A stretch of 64,000 nucleotides of DNA, from contig CAVRWH010000006.1 in assembly GCA_963724855.1 (NCBI GenBank), positions 620,001 through 684,000 on the forward strand. Direction: 5' to 3'. The notes beneath the pieces were generated by a model. It was not told where the DNA came from and searched no databases. It saw nothing but the letters and a program-made list of their open reading frames with translations. This document shows, piece after piece, positions 26,623 to 37,552 of the stretch. Position numbers and translations under genes: made by a program. Within the stretch, counting starts at the first letter, position 1, and the number at the start of each line of letters is the position of its first letter. Source of the stretch: DASRAA01 sp963724855 (GTDB lineage Bacteria; Acidobacteriota; Terriglobia; Terriglobales; Acidobacteriaceae).

Positions 26623-29376
26623 ATGTACCGTGTTGGTCCGATTGTGATTGTTCTGGCGTCCTGTCTCCTGGCTGCGACTTCGCCCACACCTGCGACACGG
26701 CTCGATCTGCACAACGGCTGGCAACTGCAATCGGCCTGCGTTCTACAAGGCTCGACTACCGGCCCCGCCGGGTTGAAGAACACCACCCATCCCGGCCTCG
26801 ACGGCGAAATTCTCTCCTCACCGATCTACCGGCCCATCGGATGGATCGCCACCACGGTCCCCAGCACCATCGTTGCCGCCCAAGTCGCCGCCGGACTGAT
26901 CAAGGACCCGTTCTTCGGCATGAATCTGCGCAAGCTTCCCGGCATGGACTACCCCCTCGGCAACATGTTCTCGAATCTGGCCATGCTCGACTCCAGCCCC
27001 TACAAGTGCGGCTGGTGGTATCGCACCGAGTTCCGTCTGCCTGCGGGATTTTCCGGACACTCCGTCGCCCTTCACCTTGACGGCGTCAATTATCGAGCGG
27101 ACGTGTGGCTCAACGGCAGGCAGGTCGCCACCAAGAACGATATTGCTGGAACCTGGCGCGTATTTGACCTTAGCCTTTCCACCGGACTCCTCTACAACTC
27201 GTCGAACGTTCTCGCCATCGAAGTCTTTCCGCCCACCGAAAGCGACCTTGCCATCACCTGGGTCGACTGGGCGCCCTCGCCGCCCGACAAGAACACAGGA
27301 CTCTTTCGCGACGTGTATCTCACCGCCAGCGGCCCCGTGCAGTTGCGCTTCCCTTTCGTCGCCAACCAGTTGAACGATGACTTCACTAGCGCCCGGCTCA
27401 CGCCGGTCGTCGAAGCTTGGAATGCCAGCGGCCACGCCGTCACCGCAGACGTTAGCTGGGAGATCGATGGCAAGAAGGTACACCAAGAGATTTCACTCGA
27501 GGGGGAACAGAGCAAGACCATCAGCTTCGACTCTGCGCAATTCAAAGAACTGACCGTCAAGGACCCGAAACTGTGGTGGCCCGCCGAGATGGGGACACCC
27601 GCGCTCTATCACGCCCGCGTTAGCGTTACCGCCGACGGCAAGCCCTCGGACGCGCAGGACGTGACCTTCGGCATCCGCCAGGTGACCTCGGAGATGAATA
27701 ACGGACACGCGCTGTTCAAGATCAATGGCAAGCCCATACTCATCCGCGGCGGAGGCTGGGCGCCCGACCTGCTTCTCCGTGCCTCGTCCGAGCGCATGGA
27801 CACCCAGTTCCGCTACATGCGCGACCTCGGCCTGAACACCGTTCGCCTCGAAGGCAAGCTCGAATCGCAGGCTTTCTACGATATGGCCGACAAGTACGGA
27901 ATCTTTGTTATGGCGGGCTGGTGCTGCTGCGATATGTGGGAGCGCTGGAACGAATGGGGCAACGAGCAGTACCGCATCGCGCAGGCCTCGCAGCGCGACC
28001 AGACTCGGCTGATGCGCAATCATCCGTCGATGCTGGTCTGGCTCAATGGCAGCGACAACCCGCCCATTCCCGCGGTCGAGTCCATGTACCTGCGCGTTGA
28101 GAAGGAAATGCTCTGGCCCAACCCCACGCTGTCGTCAGCCTCGGCCACCGCTACTACGATCACCGGACCATCCGGCGTGAAGATGACGGGTCCTTACGAC
28201 TACGTTCCGCCAAACTACTGGCTCACCGATACGAAGTTTGGCGGCGCATGGGGATTCAACACCGAGACCAGTCCCGGCCCCGCGATTCCTCCGCCCGCGA
28301 GCCTGCACAAGTTTCTGCCGTCCGACAAACTCTGGCCGCAGAACGAAGTGTGGGGATTCCACGAAGGCGGCGAGCGCTTCCAGACGCTAACTTTCTACAA
28401 CACCTCACTGGAGCACCGTTACGGAGCACCGACGGACCTCAATGACTTTGTGCGGAAGGCCTACGCCATGGATTACGAGGGCGAGCGCGCCATGTTCGAA
28501 GCCTACGCGCGCAACAAGTTCAACTCCACCGGCGTCGTCCAGTGGATGCTCAACAACGCCTGGCCCTCGCTCATCTGGCACCTCTACGACTACTACCTCG
28601 TGCCTGCCGGCGGCTATTACGGCACCCGAAAGGCCACCGAACCCGTGCATGTCATGTACTCCTACGATGATCGCTCGGTTGCGGTGGTAGCCGACAATAC
28701 CAGCCTGAGCCGAGTGAAAGTCACCGCTGCGATCTACAACTTCGACGGCACGCAGAAGTGGTCGCAGAACGAAACCGTCGATGTCACCCGCGACAAGGCC
28801 ACAGTTGCGTTCGTCGTCCCGCGGCCCGCCGAACTCTCGCCCACTTACTTCCTGAAACTCGTCGCCTTCGAAAACAACGGGAAAGTCGCCAGCGAGAATT
28901 TTTACTGGCTTTCCACCCAGTCCGACGAGATGGACTGGCAGAAAACCCGCGACACCGCCGTGACGCCGCAAAGTGCTTACGCTGACATGACGGCGCTGCA
29001 GCAACTCGCACCTGTGGTGTTGCGCGTGCAGAGCAAGTCTGCCTCCTCGCCCTGCGCAACGCTTTTCGCTGTCAAACCCGCAGCCGGAGCCACCACTCCG
29101 CCCGTCACGTCGTCAGAGTGCGAAGGCGGTTTCCTTTATCAGCAGCTCACCGTGAGCAACCCGACGAAGACGCTGGCCTTCATGGTGCATTTGCGTTTGG
29201 TGAAGCCCGACGGCGAGGACGTAGTTCCAGTCTTCTTCGACGACAACTTTGTTTCGCTCCTGCCCGGCGAGTCGCGCACGATTGGCGTTCGCTATCGCGC
29301 CGCTGACCTCGGCAAGACTCCCGCTCGCTATGAAGTAAGCGGGTGGAACGTCACGGCCGAGAGCATTGCGCAATAA
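26623..29376 (+). CDS. Secreted glycoside hydrolase family 2, exo-beta-D-glucosaminidase-like
   Basis: 917 residues with an N-terminal signal (VGPIVIVLASCLLAATS). The order is GH2 sugar-binding domain (WWYRTEFRLPAGF, LHLDGVNYRADVWLNG), Ig-like domain, then the TIM barrel. The barrel carries AGWCCCDMWERW, VWLNGSDNPP and GAWGFNTETSPGPA, blocks typical of the CsxA exo-glucosaminidase subfamily. By analogy with CsxA (Asp469, Glu541), Asp478 would be the acid/base and Glu548 the nucleophile; the spacing agrees. It would release glucosamine from chitosan oligomers outside the cytoplasm. The ribosome site is gagggac. Its promoter region is shared with the divergent DUF2252 gene. Confidence 0.9.
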   Translation: MYRVGPIVIVLASCLLAATSPTPATRLDLHNGWQLQSACVLQGSTTGPAGLKNTTHPGLDGEILSSPIYRPIGWIATTVPSTIVAAQVAAGLIKDPFFGMNLRKLPGMDYPLGNMFSNLAMLDSSPYKCGWWYRTEFRLPAGFSGHSVALHLDGVNYRADVWLNGRQVATKNDIAGTWRVFDLSLSTGLLYNSSNVLAIEVFPPTESDLAITWVDWAPSPPDKNTGLFRDVYLTASGPVQLRFPFVANQLNDDFTSARLTPVVEAWNASGHAVTADVSWEIDGKKVHQEISLEGEQSKTISFDSAQFKELTVKDPKLWWPAEMGTPALYHARVSVTADGKPSDAQDVTFGIRQVTSEMNNGHALFKINGKPILIRGGGWAPDLLLRASSERMDTQFRYMRDLGLNTVRLEGKLESQAFYDMADKYGIFVMAGWCCCDMWERWNEWGNEQYRIAQASQRDQTRLMRNHPSMLVWLNGSDNPPIPAVESMYLRVEKEMLWPNPTLSSASATATTITGPSGVKMTGPYDYVPPNYWLTDTKFGGAWGFNTETSPGPAIPPPASLHKFLPSDKLWPQNEVWGFHEGGERFQTLTFYNTSLEHRYGAPTDLNDFVRKAYAMDYEGERAMFEAYARNKFNSTGVVQWMLNNAWPSLIWHLYDYYLVPAGGYYGTRKATEPVHVMYSYDDRSVAVVADNTSLSRVKVTAAIYNFDGTQKWSQNETVDVTRDKATVAFVVPRPAELSPTYFLKLVAFENNGKVASENFYWLSTQSDEMDWQKTRDTAVTPQSAYADMTALQQLAPVVLRVQSKSASSPCATLFAVKPAAGATTPPVTSSECEGGFLYQQLTVSNPTKTLAFMVHLRLVKPDGEDVVPVFFDDNFVSLLPGESRTIGVRYRAADLGKTPARYEVSGWNVTAESIAQ

Positions 29377-29713
29377 CGAGTCCGACAATGTCAGACACCG
29401 CTTCCTCCTTGGCCAGAACTGCGAAAACCATCGCCGTCCGGATCAAGGTCCGTCTGTTCAGGCACCTGGCCGGAAGTTTCGCGGTACAAGACGTGGCGAA
29501 AGCGCCGAGTCAAACCAAAGGGCGGTGCGCGGCCAGCGGCTTGGGAAGACCGCCTTTTGAGCTAGCCGCGCAACTTCTGGTAGTTTTATTCGTTTAACAA
29601 CTCACGGGAACTTTCGCAGAGCTGTGGGAGAATTCCCTATAAACGTAGATTCAATAGCCTTCGCAAAATATTCGCTGGTTCGGTTGATCAGCCAATTCCA
29701 ACCCGAGAAACCT
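29377..29713. other. Intergenic region with a probable terminator
   Basis: 337 bases without a credible gene. A bulged hairpin at about 29517-29558 (AAAGGGCGGT with ACCGCCTTTT) probably ends the GH2 transcript. The AT-rich stretch 29570-29700 should contain the protease promoter. Confidence 0.5.
29517..29558 (+). terminator. Probable terminator after the GH2 gene
   Basis: AAAGGGCGGT pairs with ACCGCCTTTT (one bulged G) around a GC-rich loop and ends in TTTT. It is 140 bases past the stop. Confidence 0.45.
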
Positions 29714-32700
29714 ATGGCATCGAAGCTTGTCGTCAAGTCCACGTTCGCGGCATTCGCTCTCACCTTCTTTCTAAGCTCACTCGCTTTCGGCCAGGCGCCG
29801 CAGCAGAACCGAATCGTTCGCCCGGTTGACAACCGCAGTGCGGTTCGACTGCAGGGGTCGCTGAATCCCCGCATCGCTAGTGCCACCGACCTGGGAGCAG
29901 TTTCCCCCGCCATGCAGCTAAACCGCATGATGCTGGTCCTGCCCCCGAGCTCCGAGCAGCAGGCCGCCCTCGACCAACTCCTCGTCGAGCAGCAGGACCC
30001 CGGCTCGCCCAACTATCACAAATGGCTCACGCCCGAGGAATTCGCCGACCGCTTCGGCGTCGCTCCGTCGGATATCGTCACCCTTTCCGCCTGGCTCACC
30101 TCGCAGGGCTTCACCGTCGACGAGGTTGCTCGCGGCCGCAACTGGATTGCATTCAACGGCACCGCCGCTCAAGTCGAAGCCGCCTTCCACGCGTCCATTC
30201 ACAATTACCTGGTCAGTGGCAAGGCGCATTTTGCCGCCTCTGCCGACGTATCCGTCCCCGAGGCATTTTCCGGCGTCGTTACCGGCGTCACCGGCTTGCA
30301 CGATTTGCCATCTACGTCCGCGCAATACCGCCGGTCGTCCGCGTCTTACTTCTTCCATCACCGGCAACCACTTCCTGGTTCCCGGCGATTTTGCCACCAT
30401 TTACAACCTCCCGGGCTACACCAATGGAGTCCCTTGCACCGGCGTGACCACGCCTTGCTACGACGGCACAGGCCAGTCCATCGCCATCATGGGGCAGACC
30501 GACCTCTCCATCGATAGCAATCACAACAACCAATATGACGTCGTGACCTTCCGCAATCTCGCGGGACTACCCACCGGAAATCTCCAGATCGTCGTCAACG
30601 GCACCGATCCCGGCTTGCAGACCAGCGACGTTGACGAGGCCAACCTCGATGTCGAGTGGTCTGGAGCAACTGCTCCTAGTGCGAAACTGATCTACGTCAT
30701 CACCAGCGGGCTGAATAACGGCGCGGGCGCATTCGGTTCGCTTATCTACGCGGTAAACAACAATCTCGCTCCGGTGATCAGCATCAGCTACGGCGTGTGT
30801 GAGACACAGGCCGCCCAGTCCGACCTAACGAACCTCACCAATGCCGGCGTCCAGGCCAACGCACAGGGTCAGGCCATCGTCGCCCCCTCGGGCGACAGCG
30901 GCGCCGCAGATTGCGACGCGAACCTCCCCGCCACGGTAGGTTTGTCCGTCGATTTCCCCGCCAGCATGCCATACGCCACCGGCGTCGGCGGCACTACCTT
31001 CACTGGCGACACAGCCAACTCCACCAATCCCACGCAGCCCACGCAGTACTGGGCCGGTTCCACCAACGACATCGTGCCCTCGGCCTTCTCTTACATCCCC
31101 GAAACCTCGTGGAACGACACCAACGGCCTTTCCACCGGCACAATCTCCGCCACTGGCGGCGGAGCGAGTACCAAGTTCACCAAACCCTCTTGGCAAACCG
31201 GCCCGGGCGTGCCCGCCGATGGCGCGCGAGACGTTCCCGACATCGCCTTTGCCGCGTCGCCTTCGCCCGACGGCTACCTGATCTGCTCGCAGTCCAGTTG
31301 CGTCAACGGCTACCGTCAGGCGAATACCGACTTCAGTGTCATCGGTGGCACTTCCGCCGGCACCCCGTCCTTTGCTGGAATTCTGGCGGTCTACAATCAG
31401 GTCAAGGGCAGCCCCCAAGGCAACATCAACTCGCACTTGTATTCGATCGTGTCGAGTTATCCTCTGCCCGGCGACTCGAACACCTCGTGGGCCTACAACG
31501 ACATCACCTCCGGCAATAACATAGTTTCCTGCACCGGCGGAACCGGATGCAGTGGAGGCAGCCTCGGCTACTCCGCAGGCCCCGGCTATGACCGCGTCAC
31601 CGGACTCGGCTCCCTCGACGCCACCGCGCTGATCGACGCGCTGAACAATACTCCTAACCCGCACTTCCTGGTCCTGCCGGCCTCGCGCAGCATCGCTCTA
31701 GCAGCGAACAGCACCGGCACCATCGCCGTAGCCGTCACGCCGAAGGAAGGCTTCACCAATACCGTTACACTCACCTGCACTTCCTCGTCGTCTTTGACGG
31801 GTGTCACCTGCAGCTACGACAACTCCAGCATCAACACGTCTGGCATCGCGAATCTCACCATTACATCTGGCTCGCAGACGCAGTTATCGGGCACGGTGAC
31901 TGTGACCGGCACCAGCGGGGGCATCACCAATTCCGCCGTCATCAACGTTAGCGTGGGCGTGCAGGACTTTACCGTCACTTCGACCAATGCCACGGAAACG
32001 GTCTCGCAGGGCAGCTCGACCACCGACACTATCACCATCACGCCGGTGCAGGGCTTTACCGGCACCGTGAGCTTCACCAGCACTCCTTGCACCGGAACCA
32101 CGGGTCTTACTTGCTCGCTCAATCCCACCTCCGTCACCATCAACTCGGCATCCGCAGTCACCAGCACGCTCACCGTGACGGCTTCCGGCACGGCAAGCTC
32201 TGGCTCCATCACTATCACCACAACCAGCGGCGCCATCACCCACAATCACCCGATTTCCGTGACGGTAAATGCCGTTTCACCCAACTTCACCATGACCGTC
32301 GCCAGCCCTGTCGTTTCCATACCCAGCGGCGGTTCCATTACCGACAACGTAACTGTGGCGGCCCTCGGGAGTTTCAGTTCCGACGTTGCGCTCACCTGCA
32401 GCGTTCCGTCCTCCCTCAAGACCACTACATGCTCCATCAGTCCGTCAACCGTTGCAGGCGGCAACGGCACCGCCGCAATTACTCTCCAAGGCGCCACGCT
32501 TTCGAAGGACTTTCGTCCAGCGTTTCCCTTCGGCCCTCGCGGTATGGAATCTTATGCCTCGCTGGTCTTCGCTCTCGGCGCAGTGTTCACGGCCAACCAA
32601 ACCCGCCGTCGCAAGACCCGGCGCGTCCTTCGTAACATCCTCTTCGGACTGTTCCTGCTGATCGTAATGTTCGGCGCGGTCTCGTGCGGCAGCAGTGGGG

Positions 32701-32804
32701 GCGGGGGCGGAGGCGGCACCACCCCGATCAATGGCACCGTCACCATCACCGGCACCGGAGGCGGCGTTACCAATACTGTCACCATTAACGTGACCGTCAG
32801 CTAG
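29714..32804 (+). CDS. Secreted S53 peptidase (kumamolisin-like) with Ig-like repeats and a membrane tail; one frameshift
   Basis: Acid-active serine-carboxyl protease of about 1030 residues after correcting one frame change near 30340. The signal peptide is FAAFALTFFLSSLAFGQ. The pro-kumamolisin domain contains LVEQQDPGSPNYHKWLTPEE and FADRFGVAPSDI. The catalytic Glu/Asp pair is in DEANLDVEWSGA (E-x3-D) and the nucleophile is in VIGGTSAGTPSFAG. The calcium-binding region is YDRVTGLGSLDA. Three bacterial Ig-like repeats follow (about 100 residues each). A basic stretch, a hydrophobic helix (ILFGLFLLIVMFGAVSCG), a glycine run and a short beta motif (TVTITGTGGGVTNT) end the protein. The prodomain frame and the catalytic frame join with one extra base; both read cleanly. 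Confidence 0.88.
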
Positions 32805-32834
32805 CCATCGATAATCAGTGATCCAAACAACGCG

Positions 32835-32867
32835 GGCGGCGGGGCCCCATCCTTGCCGCCGTTTTTT
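32835..32867 (+). terminator. Intrinsic terminator after the first S53 protease
   Basis: GGCGGC (32835-32840) pairs with GCCGCC (32855-32860), followed by GTTTTTT. It lies 31 bases past the protease stop. Confidence 0.7.
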
Positions 32868-33011
32868 ATGCTTGAGCGGGTCCGCTAACTTGCCCGGAAA
32901 TAGGCCGCGTGTACTCCACAGTGGCTGGCGCACGTCCCTCGCCAATCGCACTTACTTTTTCCTCGATTTCTAGTATCCTCACTGCGTCATAGCACTACAG
33001 TCGGGGAACCC

Positions 33012-36000
33012 ATGCGATTGAAAGCCTTATTCGCACTGCTCGCGATTTTTCCTCTGGCCGCATTCTGCTCCGCTCAAAACGCCCAACAACGCCGCATCGT
33101 GCGCCCCATCAACAACGCCAGCGCCGTCCGTCTGCAGGAACGGTGCCAGTGAGCGCGCGGACCGAACTCGACCGAGGTCCCGTCGCCGCCGCCATGCCGC
33201 TGGACCGCATGGTCGGTAGTGTTCTCCCGCACGCCGCGCAGCAGACCGCACTCGACCAACTGCTCGCCGAACAGCAGGATCCCGGCTCCCGCAACTATCA
33301 CGAGTGGCTCACGCCCGAAGAGTTCGGCGACCGCTTCGGCCTGGCGCAGGCCGACATTGATCTCGTCTCTGCCTGGCTCACTGCGCAGGGCTTCACCGTG
33401 CAGGAGGTCGCGCGCAGCCGCACTTGGATCGCCTTCACCGGAATCGCTGCGCAAGTAGAGGCTGCCTTCCACACACCTTTGGACAAATACCTTGTAAACG
33501 GCACGTTGCACTACGCGCCCAGCACCGCAGTCGCCGTCCCGGAAGCGCTGTCGGGCGTCGTCTCAGCCGTCACTGGACTGCACGATTTCCGACCGCATGT
33601 TCGCTCACACGCCCGGCGCGCTAGCCCGCGCCTGACCTCGAAGCTGTCGGGCAATCACTACCTCGCTCCGGGCGACTTCGGCACCATCTACAATCTGCCG
33701 GATTACGTCAACGGAGTCATTTCAGCCAGGCCTCGACGGCACGGGCCAGACCATCGGCATTGTAGGCCAGGCCAGCAACAGCGGCACGAATGGCATATCC
33801 GTCATCACGATCAATACCGATGTCACCACGTTTCGCAGCGTGTCCGGGCTGCCGTCTGCCAACTTGGCCACGACTCCGGTGGGATCTCCCCCAAACTTCC
33901 TCAGCGACGAGGCCGAGGAAGCCAACCTCGACATCCAATGGGCCGGAGCAATTGCGCCGAACGCCGCCATTGTGTTTGCCTATTCCAAAACGCACTCACA
34001 AATTCGCTGCAATACCTGGTGAATCAGAACGTCGCTTCGGTCATCAGCCTGAGCTATGGCGACTGCGAAGCCAACATTCCCTCCGGCGAGCTTTCCGCCA
34101 TCGAAAGTTACCTGTCACAGGCCAATGCCCAGGGACAAACTGTAACCGCCGCCGCCGGAGACATTGGCGCAGCCGGCTGCGATGGCACTCCGCAGAGTCC
34201 CGTAACTGTCGCGACCCACGGCCTGGCGGTGGATTATCCCGCCAGTTCGATGTACGTGACCGCCATGGGCGGCACCGAGTTCACTGGCGACGACGCTGCG
34301 TTGGTCAACGGCGGCTCCGCCCAAGCTACTCAATACTGGGACGCTTCCAGCGACACCAATAACATGAACCCTTCTGCCTTCTCTTACATTCCGGAGACGC
34401 CTGGAATGACACCGGCACCACGGGCCTTAACATCGCCACCGGCGGCGGCGTCAGTAAGTTCTTCGGCAAACCTTCGTGGCAAACCGGCACGGGCGTTCCC
34501 AGCGACAACGCCCGCGACGTTCCCGACCTCGCACTGACGTCTTCGCCCATGCAAGATCCGTACATCATCTGCTCGCAGGGCAGCTGCCAGGCCGGATACC
34601 GCAGCAACTCCGACCAGACTTTCACCGTCATCGGCGGAACCTCGGCCGCCGCGCCCACTTTCGCCGGCATTGCGGCGTTGGCCGATCAAAATCTCGGGGG
34701 CCGCCAGGGCAACCTTAATCTGCAGATTTATTCCATCGCCGCAAATTACTCGTGGGCCTACCATGACATTACCAACAGCGCCAATTCCGTGGCCTGCCAG
34801 CAAGGCACGCCTGACTGCCCAAACGGCGGATACATCGGTTATGTCGCCAACGGCGGCTACGACCTCGCCACTGGATGGGGTTCGCTCGACGCAGCCGCAT
34901 TCCTCAACGCACTCGCTGGTACTCCCCAGCCCGGGTTTAACCTGCTGGCCCGCCAGCGTAGTCATCACCTCCGACACCACTGGCCACGCCACCACCACCG
35001 TCGATGTCATTTCCAAGCAGGGCTTTAGCGGTACCGTGAACCTTTCCTGTTCGTCCAGTACTTTGCCGGGAATCTCGTGTAATTACTTGCTCCCGTTGAC
35101 GGTTACACAAACCATGCCAGCGACGACCGGCGTACGGTTTGACTATCTCTCCCGGCGACAACTTCGGCTCCCAGTCCGGAACGGTCACAATCACGGGCAC
35201 AAGCGGCAGCGTCGTCAGCGACGTCAAGGTCGCCGTGACCGCCAATTATCAGGACTTCAGCATCACCCCCATTCAATTCCGACTCTGGACTTTTCCGGGC
35301 CCGGCTCCCAGTCGGAAACTGTCATCGTTCAGTCGATCAATGGGCTCTCCCAGCGGCATTGACCTGACGTGCTCGACCGACAATCCGCAGGTGACCTGCT
35401 CGCGTTCCGACAGTCAGTTGGACTCCCCTTCCCGGCCAAGGCCACGGTGAGACCTTCACGGTCTCCAACGTCAGCACTGCAAACACGACGGCGACCCTGA
35501 CAATCGCGGGCAACTCGCCTCCGCTGGCGCACAACGCTCAGGTGTCCGTCGCGGTCACCAGACCCCGACTTCGCTCTCAGTCTCGCCAGTCCGGTGGTTT
35601 CGATTCCCAGCGGCGGCCTCATCACAGACAGCCTCACAGTTACGCCGGTCGGCGGCTTCTCATCAGACGTCGCGCTGACTTGCAGCGTGCCAGGCTCTCT
35701 GAGCACTACGTCCTGCACCATCAACCCGAATGTCGCAACCGGAGGCAATGGTTCCGCGCTCGTTACCATCCAGGGAGCAGTGCTGACCAGCAATCTCGGC
35801 TCGCCTTTGCCCTTCCGTCGTCGCGGCCTCGGCGAATATGCGACGTTCGTCTTCGCGCTTGGGGATGGTCTTCACCGCCGCGCCTTCGCGTCGCCGGGCC
35901 AAGCGCGCTCTGCGTAACGGCATCATCGGAATGCTCCTACTCTGCATCGTGCTCGGCATGACCTCTTGCGGCGGCGGCAACAGCGGCGGCGGCGGAGGAG

Positions 36001-36092
36001 GCTGGCCAAATCCCATCTCCGGCAACCTCACCATTACGGCCACTGGCGGAGGCATCACGCATACGACGACCATCAACGTTACTGTGTACTAA
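33012..36092 (+). pseudogene. Second S53 peptidase, paralogue of the upstream gene, broken by about eleven frameshifts
   Basis: Starts MRLKALFALLAIFPLAAFCSAQ (signal peptide) and follows the same domain order as its neighbour: prodomain (LLAEQQDPGSRNYHEWLTPE), E-x3-D in EEANLDIQWAGA, GGTSAAAPTFAG, GYDLATGWGSLDA, Ig-like repeats, then the basic-helix-SCGGG-glycine-beta tail. The reading frame changes near 33137, 33725, 33988, 34400, 34945, 35137, 35281, 35350, 35425, 35562 and 35863. Catalytic residues are all present, and I see no stop codon within the correct frame of any segment. That means either very recent decay or local indel errors in the sequence. It is not translatable as given. Confidence 0.85.
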
Positions 36093-36122
36093 AGCTCCGG
36101 ACGAACGCTGACACACCAGAAC

Positions 36123-36142
36123 GGGCGGCCCGCAGGCCGCCC
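36123..36142. terminator. GC-rich hairpin between convergent genes
   Basis: GGGCGGCC pairs with GGCCGCCC around a four-base loop between the end of the second protease and the end of asnA. There is no T run on either side, so termination efficiency is uncertain. Confidence 0.5.
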
Positions 36143-36147
36143 GAGTT

Positions 36148-36176
36148 AATTGCTAATTGCCAGTTGCTAGTTCAGC
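36148..36176 (-). repeat. Short oligomeric repeat, GCAACTAGCAATTAGC family, copy 1
   Basis: Reads aattgctaattgccagttg then ctagttcagc, the reverse complement of the arrays at 37451, 39711, 40067 and 50418. It runs into the last codons and stop of asnA. Confidence 0.6.
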
Positions 36177-37297
36177 ACATGAATGTTCTTCTTCTCGCAC
36201 ATGTCCTTCAGCACCTTCGGCCACACCGTGACGCTCACTTCGCCGAGGTGGGCCTTGCGCAGGATCTGCATCATCGTCCGTGACTGCCCAATCCCGCCGC
36301 CGATGCTCAGCGGAATCTCGTGGTTCACGATCGCCTGATGATACGGATATTTCAGAAAATCCATCTGGTGGGTTAGCTCCAGCTGTTTTTTCAGCGACTC
36401 GGCATTCACCCGGATACCCATCGACGACAACTCGTGCCGCCGCTGCGTCACCGAGTTCCACACCAGGATGTCGCCGTTCAGGCCGTGCAGCAGGTGGCCG
36501 TTTTTCGGAACGGTCGGCGTCACCCAGTCGTCGTAATCGGCGGCACGCATCTCGTGCGGATAGCCGTCCTTCAGCATCCAGCCAATCCCGATGATGAAGA
36601 CCGCGGGATACGTCTGCAGGATCGCCGTCTCGCGCTGCTTGCGGGGCAGGTCGGGATACATGTCGAGAATTTCCTCGGCGTGCAGGAACGTGATCTGGTC
36701 GGGCAGGCTGGGATACTTGGGATCGCGCAGCGCCGGAAACATCTGCTGCGCATACCGCTCCGCCCCGACGATGACCTTCCAGATCTTGCTGACGATCCCT
36801 TTCAGGAAGTCGAGGTTGCGCTGTTCGGGCGTCATCACCCGCTCCCAGTCCCACTGGTCCACGTAGGCGCTGTGGTCGTGGTCGAGGAAGTAGTCTTTGC
36901 GGACGGCGCGCATGTCGGTGCATAGACCTTCGCCGGGCTGCATGCCAAACTGCTTCAGCGCCATCCTCTTCCACTTGGTGGCCGCCTGCACCACCTGCGC
37001 GTTGATGGGATGCTTGTCGTGATCGTTGGAGATGTGGAACGCGATCGGCGTTCTTGACCCGTCGCGGTCCAGCAGGTCGTTCACGCCGCTCTCCTCGTCC
37101 ACAATGAGCGGCACTTCGACCATCATGAGGTTGAGTTCGTGGCAGAGGTTGTCTTCGATGTAGCGCTTCACCTCGAAGAGTGCCTTCTGCGTCTCTTTGG
37201 GTGACAGCAACGAGCTGTAATCCGTGGGCAGGACTTTCTCCAAGTCGAGATAGTCGCCAATACCGGGTCCAGCGAGGTCCGCTTTCTTGTCAGCCAT
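36167..37297 (-). CDS. asnA: Aspartate--ammonia ligase (asparagine synthetase A)
   Basis: ATP-dependent amidation of aspartate with ammonia, cytoplasmic. 376 residues, somewhat longer than the E. coli enzyme (330). It has a class II aminoacyl-tRNA synthetase-like fold. Recognisable blocks are VEVPLIVDEESGVNDLLD, ISNDHDKHPINAQVVQAATKWKR, MRAVRKDYFLDHDHSAYVDQWDWE, and the C-terminal motif PLSIGGGIGQSRTMM. The ATG at 37297 has AAGGAG eight bases upstream. The upstream extension of the open frame lacks homology. Confidence 0.94.
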   Translation of the reverse strand: MADKKADLAGPGIGDYLDLEKVLPTDYSSLLSPKETQKALFEVKRYIEDNLCHELNLMMVEVPLIVDEESGVNDLLDRDGSRTPIAFHISNDHDKHPINAQVVQAATKWKRMALKQFGMQPGEGLCTDMRAVRKDYFLDHDHSAYVDQWDWERVMTPEQRNLDFLKGIVSKIWKVIVGAERYAQQMFPALRDPKYPSLPDQITFLHAEEILDMYPDLPRKQRETAILQTYPAVFIIGIGWMLKDGYPHEMRAADYDDWVTPTVPKNGHLLHGLNGDILVWNSVTQRRHELSSMGIRVNAESLKKQLELTHQMDFLKYPYHQAIVNHEIPLSIGGGIGQSRTMMQILRKAHLGEVSVTVWPKVLKDMCEKKNIHVLN

Positions 37298-37450
37298 GCT
37301 GTGCTCCTTCAGTTTGCGGTCGGCGTACAGAGCATCCTGCTTCGCGGGCTTAGGCGCGGCAGTCCGCACACCGCCAAGGGTATGAAACACCTGTTACAAA
37401 CTCTCCGCTGTGCCGGGCGTCACGTTGCCGTGTGCGAAAGGAGCGAGGAA

Positions 37451-37480
37451 GCAACTAGCAATTAGCAGCTAGCAACTAGA
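37451..37480 (+). repeat. Short oligomeric repeat, GCAACTAGCAATTAGC family, copy 2
   Basis: Tandem variants of an 8-base unit: gcaactag, caattag, cagctag, caactag. It lies upstream of asnA, so asnA is flanked by inverted copies. Confidence 0.65.
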
Positions 37481-37493
37481 AGAGATCCGCACG

Positions 37494-37533
37494 GCGGAAG
37501 TCCGGCATTTGCCACAGTCAGGCAAAGATGGGC
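37494..37533 (+). repeat. REP-like palindrome
   Basis: TTTGCC pairs with GGCAAA around ACAGTCA and is followed by gatgggcc. The layout (stem, A-rich TCA loop, stem, GGGCCA) matches copies at 40095, 40276 and 46878. Confidence 0.4.
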
Positions 37534-37552
37534 CATCGAGCTAAGAACTGTT

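Noticed and set aside
29389..29597. Short ORFs after the GH2 gene
   Set aside because: Frames overlap the probable terminator and show no domain.
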